This document shows positions 1 through 8,397 of a DNA stretch of 25,801 nt, piece by piece. The stretch spans positions 1 to 25,801 of IMG/VR virus record IMGVR_UViG_3300036819_000051. One strand, written 5' to 3'. Below the pieces are notes generated by a model. That model was given only the letters and a program-made list of their open reading frames with translations, did no database searches and was not told the origin of the DNA. The translations under genes were made by a program, and so were the position numbers. Source of the DNA: a virus. How positions within the stretch are numbered: the stretch's first letter is position 1; each line of letters begins with the position of its first letter.

Positions 1-2330
1 CTGATCTTGTCCGGATTATCGTCCGCTGCCGCGACTCGTTGCAGGTAATCGAAGTATTTTGGCCCGTACTTTGCCGTGTCACCTTCGGATGTCGCTTTGA
101 CGTGCGAGTTGTAGAACGTTTGCAGATTTTCTCGTGTCTGCAAACCAAGATGCGGGTCGTTGGCAATTTGGCTCACAATGCTTGGATCGATCGGCCCTTT
201 CATCATCCGCTGGACATAGCCATCGGCGGCGGCGTTCTGGTTTTCGACGATCGCCTGCTTTTGTGCAGTAATAACCATCTGCCGCGAGCGAAACTGTACG
301 TCAGCTTTTTGGACGGCGTGCGCGTAAGCTGTCGGGTTGGTGGCGGCTCGCGGATCATTGTCGAGATTGGCGATCGTCTGCGCGTGGTGTTGCGCAAGTT
401 CCGCTTCCGCGTTCGCCAGATCAGCCATGCCGGGCGGCGGCGTCGGTGCCGGGGTGGCGTTCGGGCGGGGTGCTGGGGCAGCGGTGCCGACAAGCTGGTC
501 AGGCTGCTGTTGCCCAATCAACGTCGCCGCATGAGCGGCGTATTGCCGATAACCCTGCGGCGATGGATGGACATTGTCTGTCGGCAGCGGCCCCGCAAAC
601 GGAACGCCCTTCCGCTGGGCGATCTGCTGTAGCTGTGCATTGTATGGCGCGAATCGTCCCTGATCGACGCCTTGCAAGACGACATTGGCCCCGGCTGCCT
701 TGAGCGCGTCGAGCTGCGCGCCGACAAGCGGGAGCGCGGCTTGCGGATTAGCGCCGGCATTCATCAGGCCCGATGACCACAGGACGGTTTTGCCCTGGAA
801 GCGATCGGGATGCGCTTGGATATAGTCGAGACCTTGTTGCGGATTACGTCCTCCGGCGGCATCAGCATCGCCGGCATTCGGATCGGCAACACTGTTGACC
901 GCGTTGCCGCCGAGGCCGCCATAGCGGATCGCGCCGACACCGATACTGTCGCCGGCCGCCATATCGAACTTGCCGGGCTGGCCCGGAGCAGCGGCTGATG
1001 TCGCGCCGCCACCGACTTTGGACGCCGCCTGCTGAAATCTGTTTTGCCACATCGAAACGAACTGGCTCGCCGGCGCGTTCGGATCGCCGCCGTTGGCGCT
1101 GATGTTCGCGGGCGGCACCACCTGACCGGCCGGTTTGTCCGGATTTTTCAACAGCGACAGGGCGCCACCAGTGCCTTGCTGATGCGCGAGATAGATCTCC
1201 GCCGGCGTCGGATCGCGGCCAAGGGCTAAAGCGAGTTCCTTTTTTTTCTGTGCCAGGAACGCGACGCCGTTTTTGATCTGCGTATCGGTGTCGGCCATGT
1301 TGCCGCCGCCGACACTCGACCACTCCGGCTGCCCGAGTTGAAAGATGTTGCCCCGGCTGCCGAGGTTCGTCCCCATACCGCTTTCGATTTGCGCCGTCGC
1401 GAGTGCGGTTGTTGGGTCAACATCGCTCTGCTGTGCGGCCTGGGCGATCCGTGTCGGCACAGCGCCGCCGGTTGACATACCACCGCCGCTCGTGGCGCGG
1501 CCCTCTGCATCGGCCAGTATCTGATTGCCAAGAACGGCAGTTCCCGCTGTCTGCACCCCATGCAGCAACTGGTCGTAGACCGGCCCGGTCAGCTCGGCGC
1601 TGTCTTTATGTGCGTCGAGAATTTGCTGCGCCTTGGCCGGATTTGTTCGAGTCAGCGAGCGAACCTGCTGTACCACGCTTTCGGCGTTTGCTTTGGCCAC
1701 AATGTCCTTGGACATATCTGGCGTGAGATTGTTGCCGTATTGAAGCTGCCCTGCCTGTATCCTCGCGGATTTCAACTTCTCTGTTGCAGTTTGCACGCCC
1801 GCATCGTCACCAGCGACTGCTGCGGAGGCGATCGATCTTAGGCTGGCATCCGCTGTCGTCTTGTTGACACCGATGCCCCATACCTGGGCTTGCTGGGCAT
1901 AATGCCGCCCGATTTCCCCCTCGATCCGAGAGCGCATATACCGCGTCTGGTTGGAAAACGTCGCCTGCGCGTCGGGTGTCGAAAGCGACCCCATCGCATT
2001 TTCCTGCGCGTCTTTCAGATGCTGCAAGACACCCTGGCGGGCGTCCATCGCATCCTGACCCTTGAGGCCATAAAACCCCACGTCATTCGGCTTGTTCGGA
2101 TCGCCGAACAGGATTTTGTCGGTCTCGTCCTGCCAGTTGTTGACCGCCTGCTGCGCCGCGATCTGACTGTAGAACTGCACCGCATGCGTGCCGCCCTGGC
2201 CAAGCTGCTCAAGTCCCTGGCCGACGCCGGTTCCGAACGCTGCAGCCGGCGCATTCGTGCTGTTATAATCGTTGGGGACGCCTTCCTGTGGCAAAACCGA
2301 AGGGACGCCCTGGGAATAGCTCTGCACCAT
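1..2330 (-). CDS. Internal virion (ejection) protein with lytic transglycosylase and SGNH-like domains, partial
   Basis: The reading frame starts at an ATG (2330-2328) one base after the stop of the preceding gene and stays open to the left edge, so the C-terminus is missing (776 codons seen). Residues about 300-395 look like a lytic transglycosylase: candidate catalytic Glu316 in IESG, then NIFQLGQ, and a late EIYLAHQQGTGG (378-389). Residues about 455-605 look like an SGNH hydrolase: GDSIGVG with Ser462, WSSGLMNAG with Asn524, and a DNVHPSPQGY block with Asp585 and His588. Position after gp12-, gp13- and gp14-type genes matches T7 gp15/gp16 ejection proteins, which enter the periplasm and open the cell wall. 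The transglycosylase should cut glycan strands; the SGNH part may be an esterase (inferred). A run of eight A residues encodes QKKK near residue 364. The motif reading is firm; the esterase substrate is unknown. Confidence 0.85.
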   Translation of the reverse strand, partial: MVQSYSQGVPSVLPQEGVPNDYNSTNAPAAAFGTGVGQGLEQLGQGGTHAVQFYSQIAAQQAVNNWQDETDKILFGDPNKPNDVGFYGLKGQDAMDARQGVLQHLKDAQENAMGSLSTPDAQATFSNQTRYMRSRIEGEIGRHYAQQAQVWGIGVNKTTADASLRSIASAAVAGDDAGVQTATEKLKSARIQAGQLQYGNNLTPDMSKDIVAKANAESVVQQVRSLTRTNPAKAQQILDAHKDSAELTGPVYDQLLHGVQTAGTAVLGNQILADAEGRATSGGGMSTGGAVPTRIAQAAQQSDVDPTTALATAQIESGMGTNLGSRGNIFQLGQPEWSSVGGGNMADTDTQIKNGVAFLAQKKKELALALGRDPTPAEIYLAHQQGTGGALSLLKNPDKPAGQVVPPANISANGGDPNAPASQFVSMWQNRFQQAASKVGGGATSAAAPGQPGKFDMAAGDSIGVGAIRYGGLGGNAVNSVADPNAGDADAAGGRNPQQGLDYIQAHPDRFQGKTVLWSSGLMNAGANPQAALPLVGAQLDALKAAGANVVLQGVDQGRFAPYNAQLQQIAQRKGVPFAGPLPTDNVHPSPQGYRQYAAHAATLIGQQQPDQLVGTAAPAPRPNATPAPTPPPGMADLANAEAELAQHHAQTIANLDNDPRAATNPTAYAHAVQKADVQFRSRQMVITAQKQAIVENQNAAADGYVQRMMKGPIDPSIVSQIANDPHLGLQTRENLQTFYNSHVKATSEGDTAKYGPKYFDYLQRVAAADDNPDKI

Positions 2331-2331
2331 C

Positions 2332-2883
2332 TCAGAAGCCCGCCGTCCCTTCCGACTGGCCCCATCCGCTACCGCCCTGCATCCACTGGAACTTCGTCGG
2401 CAGTGTTGAGGCGCTGGACAGGAGAGAGCCGCCCGCTGACAAAACGCCCGCCGGGATCGCGTTCGCCGCTACCGAGCTTTCGAGCGTCGACTGCGCCCCA
2501 AAATTCGTGGCTTGCGTCCGGTAGCCGTAGGCTTGCAGCAAAGCATTATGCTCGGTCGTTGCCTGGTCGAGTTCGCCCGTCATCTCCTGTGTCTTGCGCG
2601 TATCCTCGTTCGACCCCGAATTGATGTCGACGCCGCCGGCCGCCAGTTGCGAAGTCAACAACCCCTGTTGCGCCCGCGCCTTTGCTCCTGCCGCCTGTGT
2701 CGCCGCGGCACCGGCTTCGGTCGCATAGGCCGCGTTCTGGTTGGCGACCGTCTGGTTATTCTTCGCGACCTCGGCTTGGTAATTGGCCTGGTTTGACGAG
2801 GCTATGCCTGTCGTGATGGCGCCGGCGGCGGAAGCAACCGCGCTTCCGATCGCCAGCGTTCCGAGGGTGACCGGATCAGCCAT
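2332..2883 (-). CDS. Internal virion protein, T7 gp14-like
   Basis: A 183-residue protein rich in Ala, Gln, Ser and Thr. The N-terminus (residues 3-30) is a hydrophobic Ala/Gly/Thr stretch, followed by a long Gln/Ala-rich helical region (33-110) of the kind seen in gp14-type ejection proteins that insert into the outer membrane. It lies between a gp13-type gene, whose end overlaps its start, and the large ejection protein, the same order as in T7. No enzymatic motif is visible. The call rests on position, size and composition rather than on a diagnostic motif. Confidence 0.7.
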   Translation of the reverse strand: MADPVTLGTLAIGSAVASAAGAITTGIASSNQANYQAEVAKNNQTVANQNAAYATEAGAAATQAAGAKARAQQGLLTSQLAAGGVDINSGSNEDTRKTQEMTGELDQATTEHNALLQAYGYRTQATNFGAQSTLESSVAANAIPAGVLSAGGSLLSSASTLPTKFQWMQGGSGWGQSEGTAGF

Positions 2884-3295
2884 GCAAGCGGAATCCGTCC
2901 AATGTCACTTCAGTCGGATCGAGGCCACAGAACGAGGCGAAACACCGTGCCCGCTCATCGTCGTCAAGCACCCAAGCGGTTATCCTGACCCCGCAATCCT
3001 TTAGTCTCCTGGCTTCAGCCACCACGGCACGCGCCAACGGGAACCGCTGCGTTCGCGCCTCAGGCGTGATCGCGAGCCATGCTTCGGCTTCCCCAGAAAG
3101 CAGCGTCCCTTTCCACCCGCCCACCGCCGCCACCTTGCCGTCGATCAGCAGCGCAAATGTGCGGGTGGACTCGACAAAAGACCGGCGCATTTCCCGTCGC
3201 GGATCGCGGCCAAGCGCACGAGCACGATCCAGTATCTCCGGGTCGAGATTTCGCGCCACTCGCAACACATGCCCCAACCGGGCCGGAACAATCAT
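2876..3295 (-). CDS. GNAT-fold-like internal protein, T7 gp13 / DUF2833-like
   Basis: I chose the ATG at 3295 because it forms an ATGA overlap with the stop of the upstream tail gene; earlier in-frame starts lie inside that gene in another frame. The 139-residue product has a GNAT-like pattern: a strand with FALLIDGKVAAVGGWKG, then EAWLAITPEAR, a helix with RFPLARAVVAEARRL, and a C-terminal ITAWVLDDDERARCFASFCG. Proteins of this type occupy the gp13 position of T7-like phages and are listed as DUF2833 or acetyltransferase-like. Whether it acetylates anything is unknown. Its end overlaps the start of the gp14-like gene by 8 bases. Confidence 0.7.
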   Translation of the reverse strand: MIVPARLGHVLRVARNLDPEILDRARALGRDPRREMRRSFVESTRTFALLIDGKVAAVGGWKGTLLSGEAEAWLAITPEARTQRFPLARAVVAEARRLKDCGVRITAWVLDDDERARCFASFCGLDPTEVTLDGFRLHG

Positions 3296-6288
3296 GCGGC
3301 CTGCCGTTGTTGGCGAGGCGGCAACTGCACTTCCGGCGTGTCCCCCGGCTGTATCTCTGGGATCAGCGCGAGAACCGACAACGGCAACGGGAGCGTCTGC
3401 TGCACCGCGACTTGTCCCGGCTTTTTCCAACCCGATTGGATCGGAATACGCGTGTCGCCGGTAAACAGCGGCTGCACCGCTCTGCCACCAGGACTGGTAT
3501 AGGTCGCAGGCAACGCGGCGCCTTGCGGCTTAGCCGTTGCGAGGCCGGGCCAGTTGACGAATAACGGCGCCGGGCTGAGGGTCGAGGCATCCACCTGATT
3601 TGACCCCGCCTGCATAGGGCTGGAGGCTTCGGAGCGCACTGTCGCCGCCGGAATGACCTTGCGGGTGCCTTGGATCGTCGGATTGCCGGTATCGAGATAG
3701 ACGCTCTGCATCTGCGCGGTAAAGCCGAGTCCCAGAATAATCAGGGATGCCGGGAACGGCAGCGTCACAAACCCGGTGAAATCCGGCACCAGGGGGCCGA
3801 CCGGCACACCATCGGCGAGGCCGACCACCTGTTTGCCGGCAAGGTGCATCAACCCGCCAACTTCGGTCACGTTCGGCGCGAGGCTCCACGTTCCTTGCCG
3901 CTGCGAAAACGGCACGCTGTTCGGATCATCGGGGATGATGTCCTGACAGGGATAAATCCATGTCCCGTTGACCGAACTGATGCTGACAAACTGCGTCACC
4001 GTCGCTATGCCGCCGCCCATGCGCAGGGTCTTGCCGACATCGCCAGCGGCAAAAACATCCGCAGTTGTAGTAAAAACCGCATTTCCAACACCGGTGCTGG
4101 CGCCGATATCAGCCGCCGGGTTGGGCAATACCGTCGCCACGCCGGCATCGACCGCCCACGCGTCCTCGACCGAATTCCACGTCCGGTTATCCATGCGTTC
4201 GATCAGATACCGCGTCGATCCGTCGCCCGCGACCGGCCGCTGCACGACCATGTAAAGCGCGTCGACCGGTAGCTCGGCCACGGTGCACAGCGATCGAACC
4301 TGCCCTTGCGTCGTGTGCCGCGCCCAGCCGTAAATCTCCTGCTCCTTGACATAGGTGAGGCTCAGCATCACCCCGTCATCGCGAACCGACCAGATCACCC
4401 GATACGGTTCCTGGCACCACGCCCAATCCACCAGTTGATGCCCAGCCAAAAGATGCGAAGACGGCCAGGAAATATCGGCGCCGGTGTAGATGTTGAACAC
4501 CAGTTGATAAGTCAGATCACGAACCGTCGCGCCGTTCGATTGCAGATAGACGATGTCCCAATTCACCCGGATCGGCGACACCATCGGCGAGGCGCCGATC
4601 GAGCTTTGCGGGGCCGCCAATTGGTTTGACGGGCTGATCGCAGCAGGGTTTGAGGCAAACGATCCCGGCGCTCCGACCTGCCATACCGCGGACCCGGTAA
4701 AGGTGACGAGGCCCAATGGCATCTGCACCATCCAGTTGATGCCGTCAACCTGTTCGGCCCACGGCGTTCCGGTGATGGCGTCGTTGTTGTTGACCGGCAC
4801 GCTGCTGTCGAAATTGAGAAATGCCCCCGGCTGGCTCATCCAGTAGGTATCGGGATTATTTGTCGTAGAGGCATAAACCCGACGCTGCTGGAAATACGTC
4901 ACGACTCCCGGATAGGTGCCGCTCGCCGGGCCGATGTCGAGCGTCCCCGTCGCTGATGTTCCGTCGCCGGTGATGACGAGGCTGTCGCCAGGAGCATAGT
5001 CGTGACCATTGTCGAGCACCACCACGGCAACGACTTCGCTTCCACTGATGACGCACGCGCCCTCAAATCCGTTGCCGGTGCTGGTGGAGATCGTCGCCGC
5101 CGCTGTCGTCCAGTCGCTGGAACTGGAAGTCATGTCGATGAACAGAATCTGCCCTGGCGCAAACGGGTCCTTGTGCTGCGGCGGCGATTGCGTCGTGTCG
5201 GCGATCGTGTTGCTGTCGACGAACTGCGTCCCGAATGCCTGCCCGACAAATCCGAACGGTGCCCCTATCGGGACCGGCAGAGCATCCGTCGTATTTCCCG
5301 GATCGGTATTGTAGGATGGCGGGGCGCGATAGACGTTATAATAGACATTCCCGACGACCGGCGACCACGCGACGATGACCGACCCGGCCGTAACCGACAT
5401 GTCGACCGAGTCGGTCACATTGGCGATCGGCGAAGGGATCGATTCCGCGCCGGTATTCTGATCGACCGCCGTGACGACATAGGCATAGGCGCACGGCAAG
5501 GTCGGCGGCGAACTGCCGCTGTCCGGTTGCGTCGTCGCTGTTGCAGAGCAGGTTGATGGTGGCAGGATCGAGGATGAAAAAGCCGCGGGGGCGATCGACC
5601 AATCGGTTGGCCCGTTCCGAACGAGTTCCTGCGGCGGGTAGCTCGGATGCGTCAGCGACATCGTGTCGGCCGATTGCGTGTATTTCACCAACGGCATGTT
5701 GACCGCGGAATACGGCGACGCCACGGTGTAAATCCGCGCGACGATCCCGCCCGAGACATAGGCCGGGTATGCCGTCGAATTGAGGGTAAATCCGTCGAGG
5801 TCTTCCAGCGTGAAAGTGCCGGAACCGGTGTTGCTGTTCGCGACGATATAGGTGTTGCCGTTAAGCTGAATCATCCCCAAGACTTCGGAGATCGCGACCC
5901 AATCGCCGTCTGCGAAATTGTGACCCGGCGCGGTGATCTGGCAGGGATTGGCCTTGGTCGCTCCGGTTATCGCGAAATCCGTCTCGATGACATAACCGCC
6001 ATTGCTGATGATCCGGAAATATGCATCGCCAAATTCCAGGACGTATTGCTGATCCTGGCGAAAGCTGAACGGGATCAATCGAGGTGCCGCGGCGCCGGTC
6101 TGCGCCGTCTGTTTCGACCGTCCGACATATCGAGTGCCGCCACGCGAATAGAGGCCACCCTTGAAACCGACAAACATATTGCGAGCGGTAGACGCGGCTG
6201 CGTGGTAGCCGGCCCAATCGACACGGCCGTAAAGGGCCGGCGCGATCTCTCCTCGGGTAAAGCTGGGATCGATAAACGGAGCGGTCAG
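3292..6288 (-). CDS. Tail tubular protein B-like nozzle protein (T7 gp12 type), CTG start
   Basis: The first ATG in the frame is at 6177, but 37 codons upstream of it are open and encode the family's N-terminal signature: PSFTRGEIAPALYGRVDW, then N-M-F-V, then GGLYSRGGTRYVG, matching the usual 'F..GE.SP.L.GR.D..Y ... GG...R.GT.FV' pattern. The frame closes just before, and the only reasonable start is CTG at 6288, whose TG is shared with the TGA of the preceding gene (CTGA). This gives 998 residues against 794 for T7 gp12. Residues about 255-345 resemble a fibronectin type III-like insertion (AYAYVVTAVDQNTGAESIPSP, then VYYNVYRAPP). The rest is beta-rich. It should form the tail nozzle below the gp11-type ring. 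Confidence 0.85.
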   Translation of the reverse strand: MTAPFIDPSFTRGEIAPALYGRVDWAGYHAAASTARNMFVGFKGGLYSRGGTRYVGRSKQTAQTGAAAPRLIPFSFRQDQQYVLEFGDAYFRIISNGGYVIETDFAITGATKANPCQITAPGHNFADGDWVAISEVLGMIQLNGNTYIVANSNTGSGTFTLEDLDGFTLNSTAYPAYVSGGIVARIYTVASPYSAVNMPLVKYTQSADTMSLTHPSYPPQELVRNGPTDWSIAPAAFSSSILPPSTCSATATTQPDSGSSPPTLPCAYAYVVTAVDQNTGAESIPSPIANVTDSVDMSVTAGSVIVAWSPVVGNVYYNVYRAPPSYNTDPGNTTDALPVPIGAPFGFVGQAFGTQFVDSNTIADTTQSPPQHKDPFAPGQILFIDMTSSSSDWTTAAATISTSTGNGFEGACVISGSEVVAVVVLDNGHDYAPGDSLVITGDGTSATGTLDIGPASGTYPGVVTYFQQRRVYASTTNNPDTYWMSQPGAFLNFDSSVPVNNNDAITGTPWAEQVDGINWMVQMPLGLVTFTGSAVWQVGAPGSFASNPAAISPSNQLAAPQSSIGASPMVSPIRVNWDIVYLQSNGATVRDLTYQLVFNIYTGADISWPSSHLLAGHQLVDWAWCQEPYRVIWSVRDDGVMLSLTYVKEQEIYGWARHTTQGQVRSLCTVAELPVDALYMVVQRPVAGDGSTRYLIERMDNRTWNSVEDAWAVDAGVATVLPNPAADIGASTGVGNAVFTTTADVFAAGDVGKTLRMGGGIATVTQFVSISSVNGTWIYPCQDIIPDDPNSVPFSQRQGTWSLAPNVTEVGGLMHLAGKQVVGLADGVPVGPLVPDFTGFVTLPFPASLIILGLGFTAQMQSVYLDTGNPTIQGTRKVIPAATVRSEASSPMQAGSNQVDASTLSPAPLFVNWPGLATAKPQGAALPATYTSPGGRAVQPLFTGDTRIPIQSGWKKPGQVAVQQTLPLPLSVLALIPEIQPGDTPEVQLPPRQQRQAA

Positions 6289-7193
6289 AATACACCGCCA
6301 TCACTAAAGGCGTACCCCGACCAGCCGACCCAGGTATAGCCCGCGCCGCCGTTGCCCCAATTGCCGTTGCCCCACCAGCCGCCGCCCGACCGCGCCGCAA
6401 TCCAATTCGGGGTGTGATCGGTTGTCTGCGGAAAACCGCTGTCATTAGCGCTGGCGACGCGCGCCGCCTGCAAAGCCTGCTTGGCAAGAGCGATCTGCAC
6501 CGAGCGCTCGGTCATCGCGACCTTGCGGTCCTTAAGCGCCACCATCGCCAGACGCTCGGCCATCGCTGCGACCACGGCCTGGCGAAACAGCGGGTCCCAC
6601 TGCTCAATTTCCAGGATCAGCTTGGTATAGACGAATGTGGCTTGCGGAACGTTGGTAAGAATGACCTGCCGGGCCGTCAGCCCGACGCCCTCGGTTCCTT
6701 GAAGGTCAGGGAGATTGTCCCAATCCACTTCCCCGATGATGACCGGGAACTGCTCGCTGGTGGAGACCAGGAACCGCGCCGGCTGCGGCGGATACCAGGC
6801 CTGCAACGGGCCAGCCGTGGTAAGCGGGATTGGAGGGTTGGGCGGAATGACCACGGCTCCAGGGGGCGCCCAAGGCAGCCAGCGAGCCATGACGCCGTCA
6901 ATCGGCCACGCATAGGCGTACAGCCAAGGCTGCTCGACATTGACCGAAAGGGGCGTGCCGTTCGGAGCAAAGCTCTGCCCCGAGGAATCGCCAAGCAACT
7001 GGAGGGGGGATGATTTCCGAGCAAAGGCCCAATGCGCCGCGCGCAGGAGCTGGCGCACCATCGGCCCATACGAGCGGCGCGCGGCTTCGCTGATCGGCGT
7101 GCCGTCCGTCATCGCACCAATAACCGTCCCGGCGCCCAGGGCGTCGAGAGACTGATTGACGATGTCCGAGGGCTGCGCCGGCACCCACGGCAT
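6285..7193 (-). CDS. Tail tubular protein A-like adaptor, paralogue 3
   Basis: A 302-residue member of the T7 gp11-type adaptor group. The N-terminus PSDIVNQSLDALGAG matches the two proteins encoded just upstream (VNRALELIG, VNQALVDIG), followed by a RRSYGPMVRQLLRAAHWAFARK helix region, a PWLYAYAWP strand, VILTN, and a C-terminal helix pair ending with AKQALQAARVASA. It is longer than its paralogues through a central Pro-rich insert (WLPWAPPGAVVIPPNPPIP) and a Gly/Trp-rich tail (about residues 270-300). It starts in a TGATG overlap with paralogue 2 and ends in a CTGA overlap with the nozzle gene. It probably forms or extends the ring between portal and nozzle. Confidence 0.75.
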   Translation of the reverse strand: MPWVPAQPSDIVNQSLDALGAGTVIGAMTDGTPISEAARRSYGPMVRQLLRAAHWAFARKSSPLQLLGDSSGQSFAPNGTPLSVNVEQPWLYAYAWPIDGVMARWLPWAPPGAVVIPPNPPIPLTTAGPLQAWYPPQPARFLVSTSEQFPVIIGEVDWDNLPDLQGTEGVGLTARQVILTNVPQATFVYTKLILEIEQWDPLFRQAVVAAMAERLAMVALKDRKVAMTERSVQIALAKQALQAARVASANDSGFPQTTDHTPNWIAARSGGGWWGNGNWGNGGAGYTWVGWSGYAFSDGGVF

Positions 7194-7831
7194 CAGCCGC
7201 GCGCCTCATTGGCGGCCTGGAAGGCTGCGGCGCCTTGAGCGGCATCGTCCTTGAACACGTCTTCCTTGCCGACCAATCGCCGGGATAGCTTCTCGCCCAT
7301 GCGCTTGACCAGCGTTGCGACAAAGCCCGGTTCCCAGAACTGCGGATCGGTGATCTGACCTTCGTAAATCGCCAGGGCATTTTTGGTGTTGGTCAGAATG
7401 ACCTTGGCCTCTGGAACGGCCTGACCATCCCGGTTGACGAGGCTGTCGTCATCATCGATCCGCCATAGCGCCGGCACCGGGTCCAGGTCGAACATCACCG
7501 TAGGCGGCGGGATGATGGCCCGCAGGTCAAGGCAATCATCGGGATAAGCGTACTCGTAAAGCCACCCCGGCGGCGGGAAGCGCACAGTCCAAGGCTGCAT
7601 CGGATTGTAGCCGCCCGGCGGCGGCGGCCCTTTCAGCAGCGTGAGAGCAACATTCGCGCGGCGCGCAAACGGCCACTCCCCGGCGTCGAGAATTTCATCA
7701 CGGGTCTGGTTGTAGATTTCCAGCGCCGTGCGCGCCGCCATCGATCCTTCGTAGATGTCACCGATGAGCTTGCCGGCATACCCGATATCGACCAGCGCCT
7801 GATTGACAACATCTTCAAGCGCAAGCGGCAT
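7193..7831 (-). CDS. Tail tubular protein A-like adaptor, paralogue 2
   Basis: A 212-residue protein of the gp11 type. It begins MPLALEDVVNQALVDIG, has the ARTALEIYNQTRDEILDAGE helix, WPFARR, a GWLYEYAYPDDCLDLR strand, a VILTNTKNALAIYEG segment and a C-terminal helical region with LVKRMGEKLSRRLVGKED. Both ends are TGATG overlaps with its paralogues, so all three should be translated together. It is closer to ordinary gp11 length (196 in T7) than paralogue 3. In the T7 model this protein makes the dodecameric ring that joins portal and nozzle. Confidence 0.8.
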   Translation of the reverse strand: MPLALEDVVNQALVDIGYAGKLIGDIYEGSMAARTALEIYNQTRDEILDAGEWPFARRANVALTLLKGPPPPGGYNPMQPWTVRFPPPGWLYEYAYPDDCLDLRAIIPPPTVMFDLDPVPALWRIDDDDSLVNRDGQAVPEAKVILTNTKNALAIYEGQITDPQFWEPGFVATLVKRMGEKLSRRLVGKEDVFKDDAAQGAAAFQAANEARG

Positions 7832-8397
7832 CAGAGATCGTCGTTTTCAGCGGAAATCGAGGCAAATTGCTCGGCTTCCGCAAGAAGCTCGCGAGCAAAG
7901 TCCGGTCGGCCGGCCAGCGCCATCGCAAAGGGATTGGCAAGCTGCCGCGCGACCGTTTCGGAAAAGATCGTGTCGAACTGCGCTTCGGTGACGGCCGATG
8001 TCGTGATTACCGCGATTGCGGCTTCCTGATTGGTCAAGATCACCTTTCCGGCACCGGGATCGACATCGATTTCGGCCCGAACCGGAGTTGCTGCGTTTCT
8101 GTCGTAACTTCCCGGAGCCGGCGCGACCTGCCGCATCCGCAGGCAAGTGGCCGGATACGTGTAGGCGTAGGCCCAAGACGTCGGGATCGTGATCGCCACT
8201 GGCGCCAGGGTGACGCGGGTGCGCGCGAAATCCGGGTTGACCTGCCGCAACAAAAGCTGGACTGCCGGCGTGTAGAGGACGCCCGCAGCATTGCCGGCGG
8301 TAGAGCCATCAAAGGTCGGATTGACACCCGTCACCTGATCCTGGTTTCCGATCAATTCGAGCGCCCGGTTGACGATGTCGGCAGCGGACAAGGGCAT
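7831..8397 (-). CDS. Tail tubular protein A-like adaptor, paralogue 1
   Basis: The ATG at 8397 is in a TGATG overlap with the fibre-like gene; upstream in-frame starts fall inside that gene. The 188-residue product begins MPLSAADIVNRALELIG and shares the plan of the next two proteins: an N-terminal helix, SWAYAYTYPATCLRMRQV, KVILTNQEAAIAVI, and a C-terminal helix ETVARQLANPFAMALAGRP. The family is the T7 gp11-like adaptor group. It is the shortest of the three copies. Which of the three binds the portal cannot be told from sequence. Confidence 0.78.
   Translation of the reverse strand: MPLSAADIVNRALELIGNQDQVTGVNPTFDGSTAGNAAGVLYTPAVQLLLRQVNPDFARTRVTLAPVAITIPTSWAYAYTYPATCLRMRQVAPAPGSYDRNAATPVRAEIDVDPGAGKVILTNQEAAIAVITTSAVTEAQFDTIFSETVARQLANPFAMALAGRPDFARELLAEAEQFASISAENDDL

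Noticed and set aside
1-2325. Plus-strand open frames over the left end (39-632, 1890-2624 and others)
   Set aside because: All are shadows of the large minus-strand ejection protein, whose frame is open to the edge and holds recognisable catalytic motifs.
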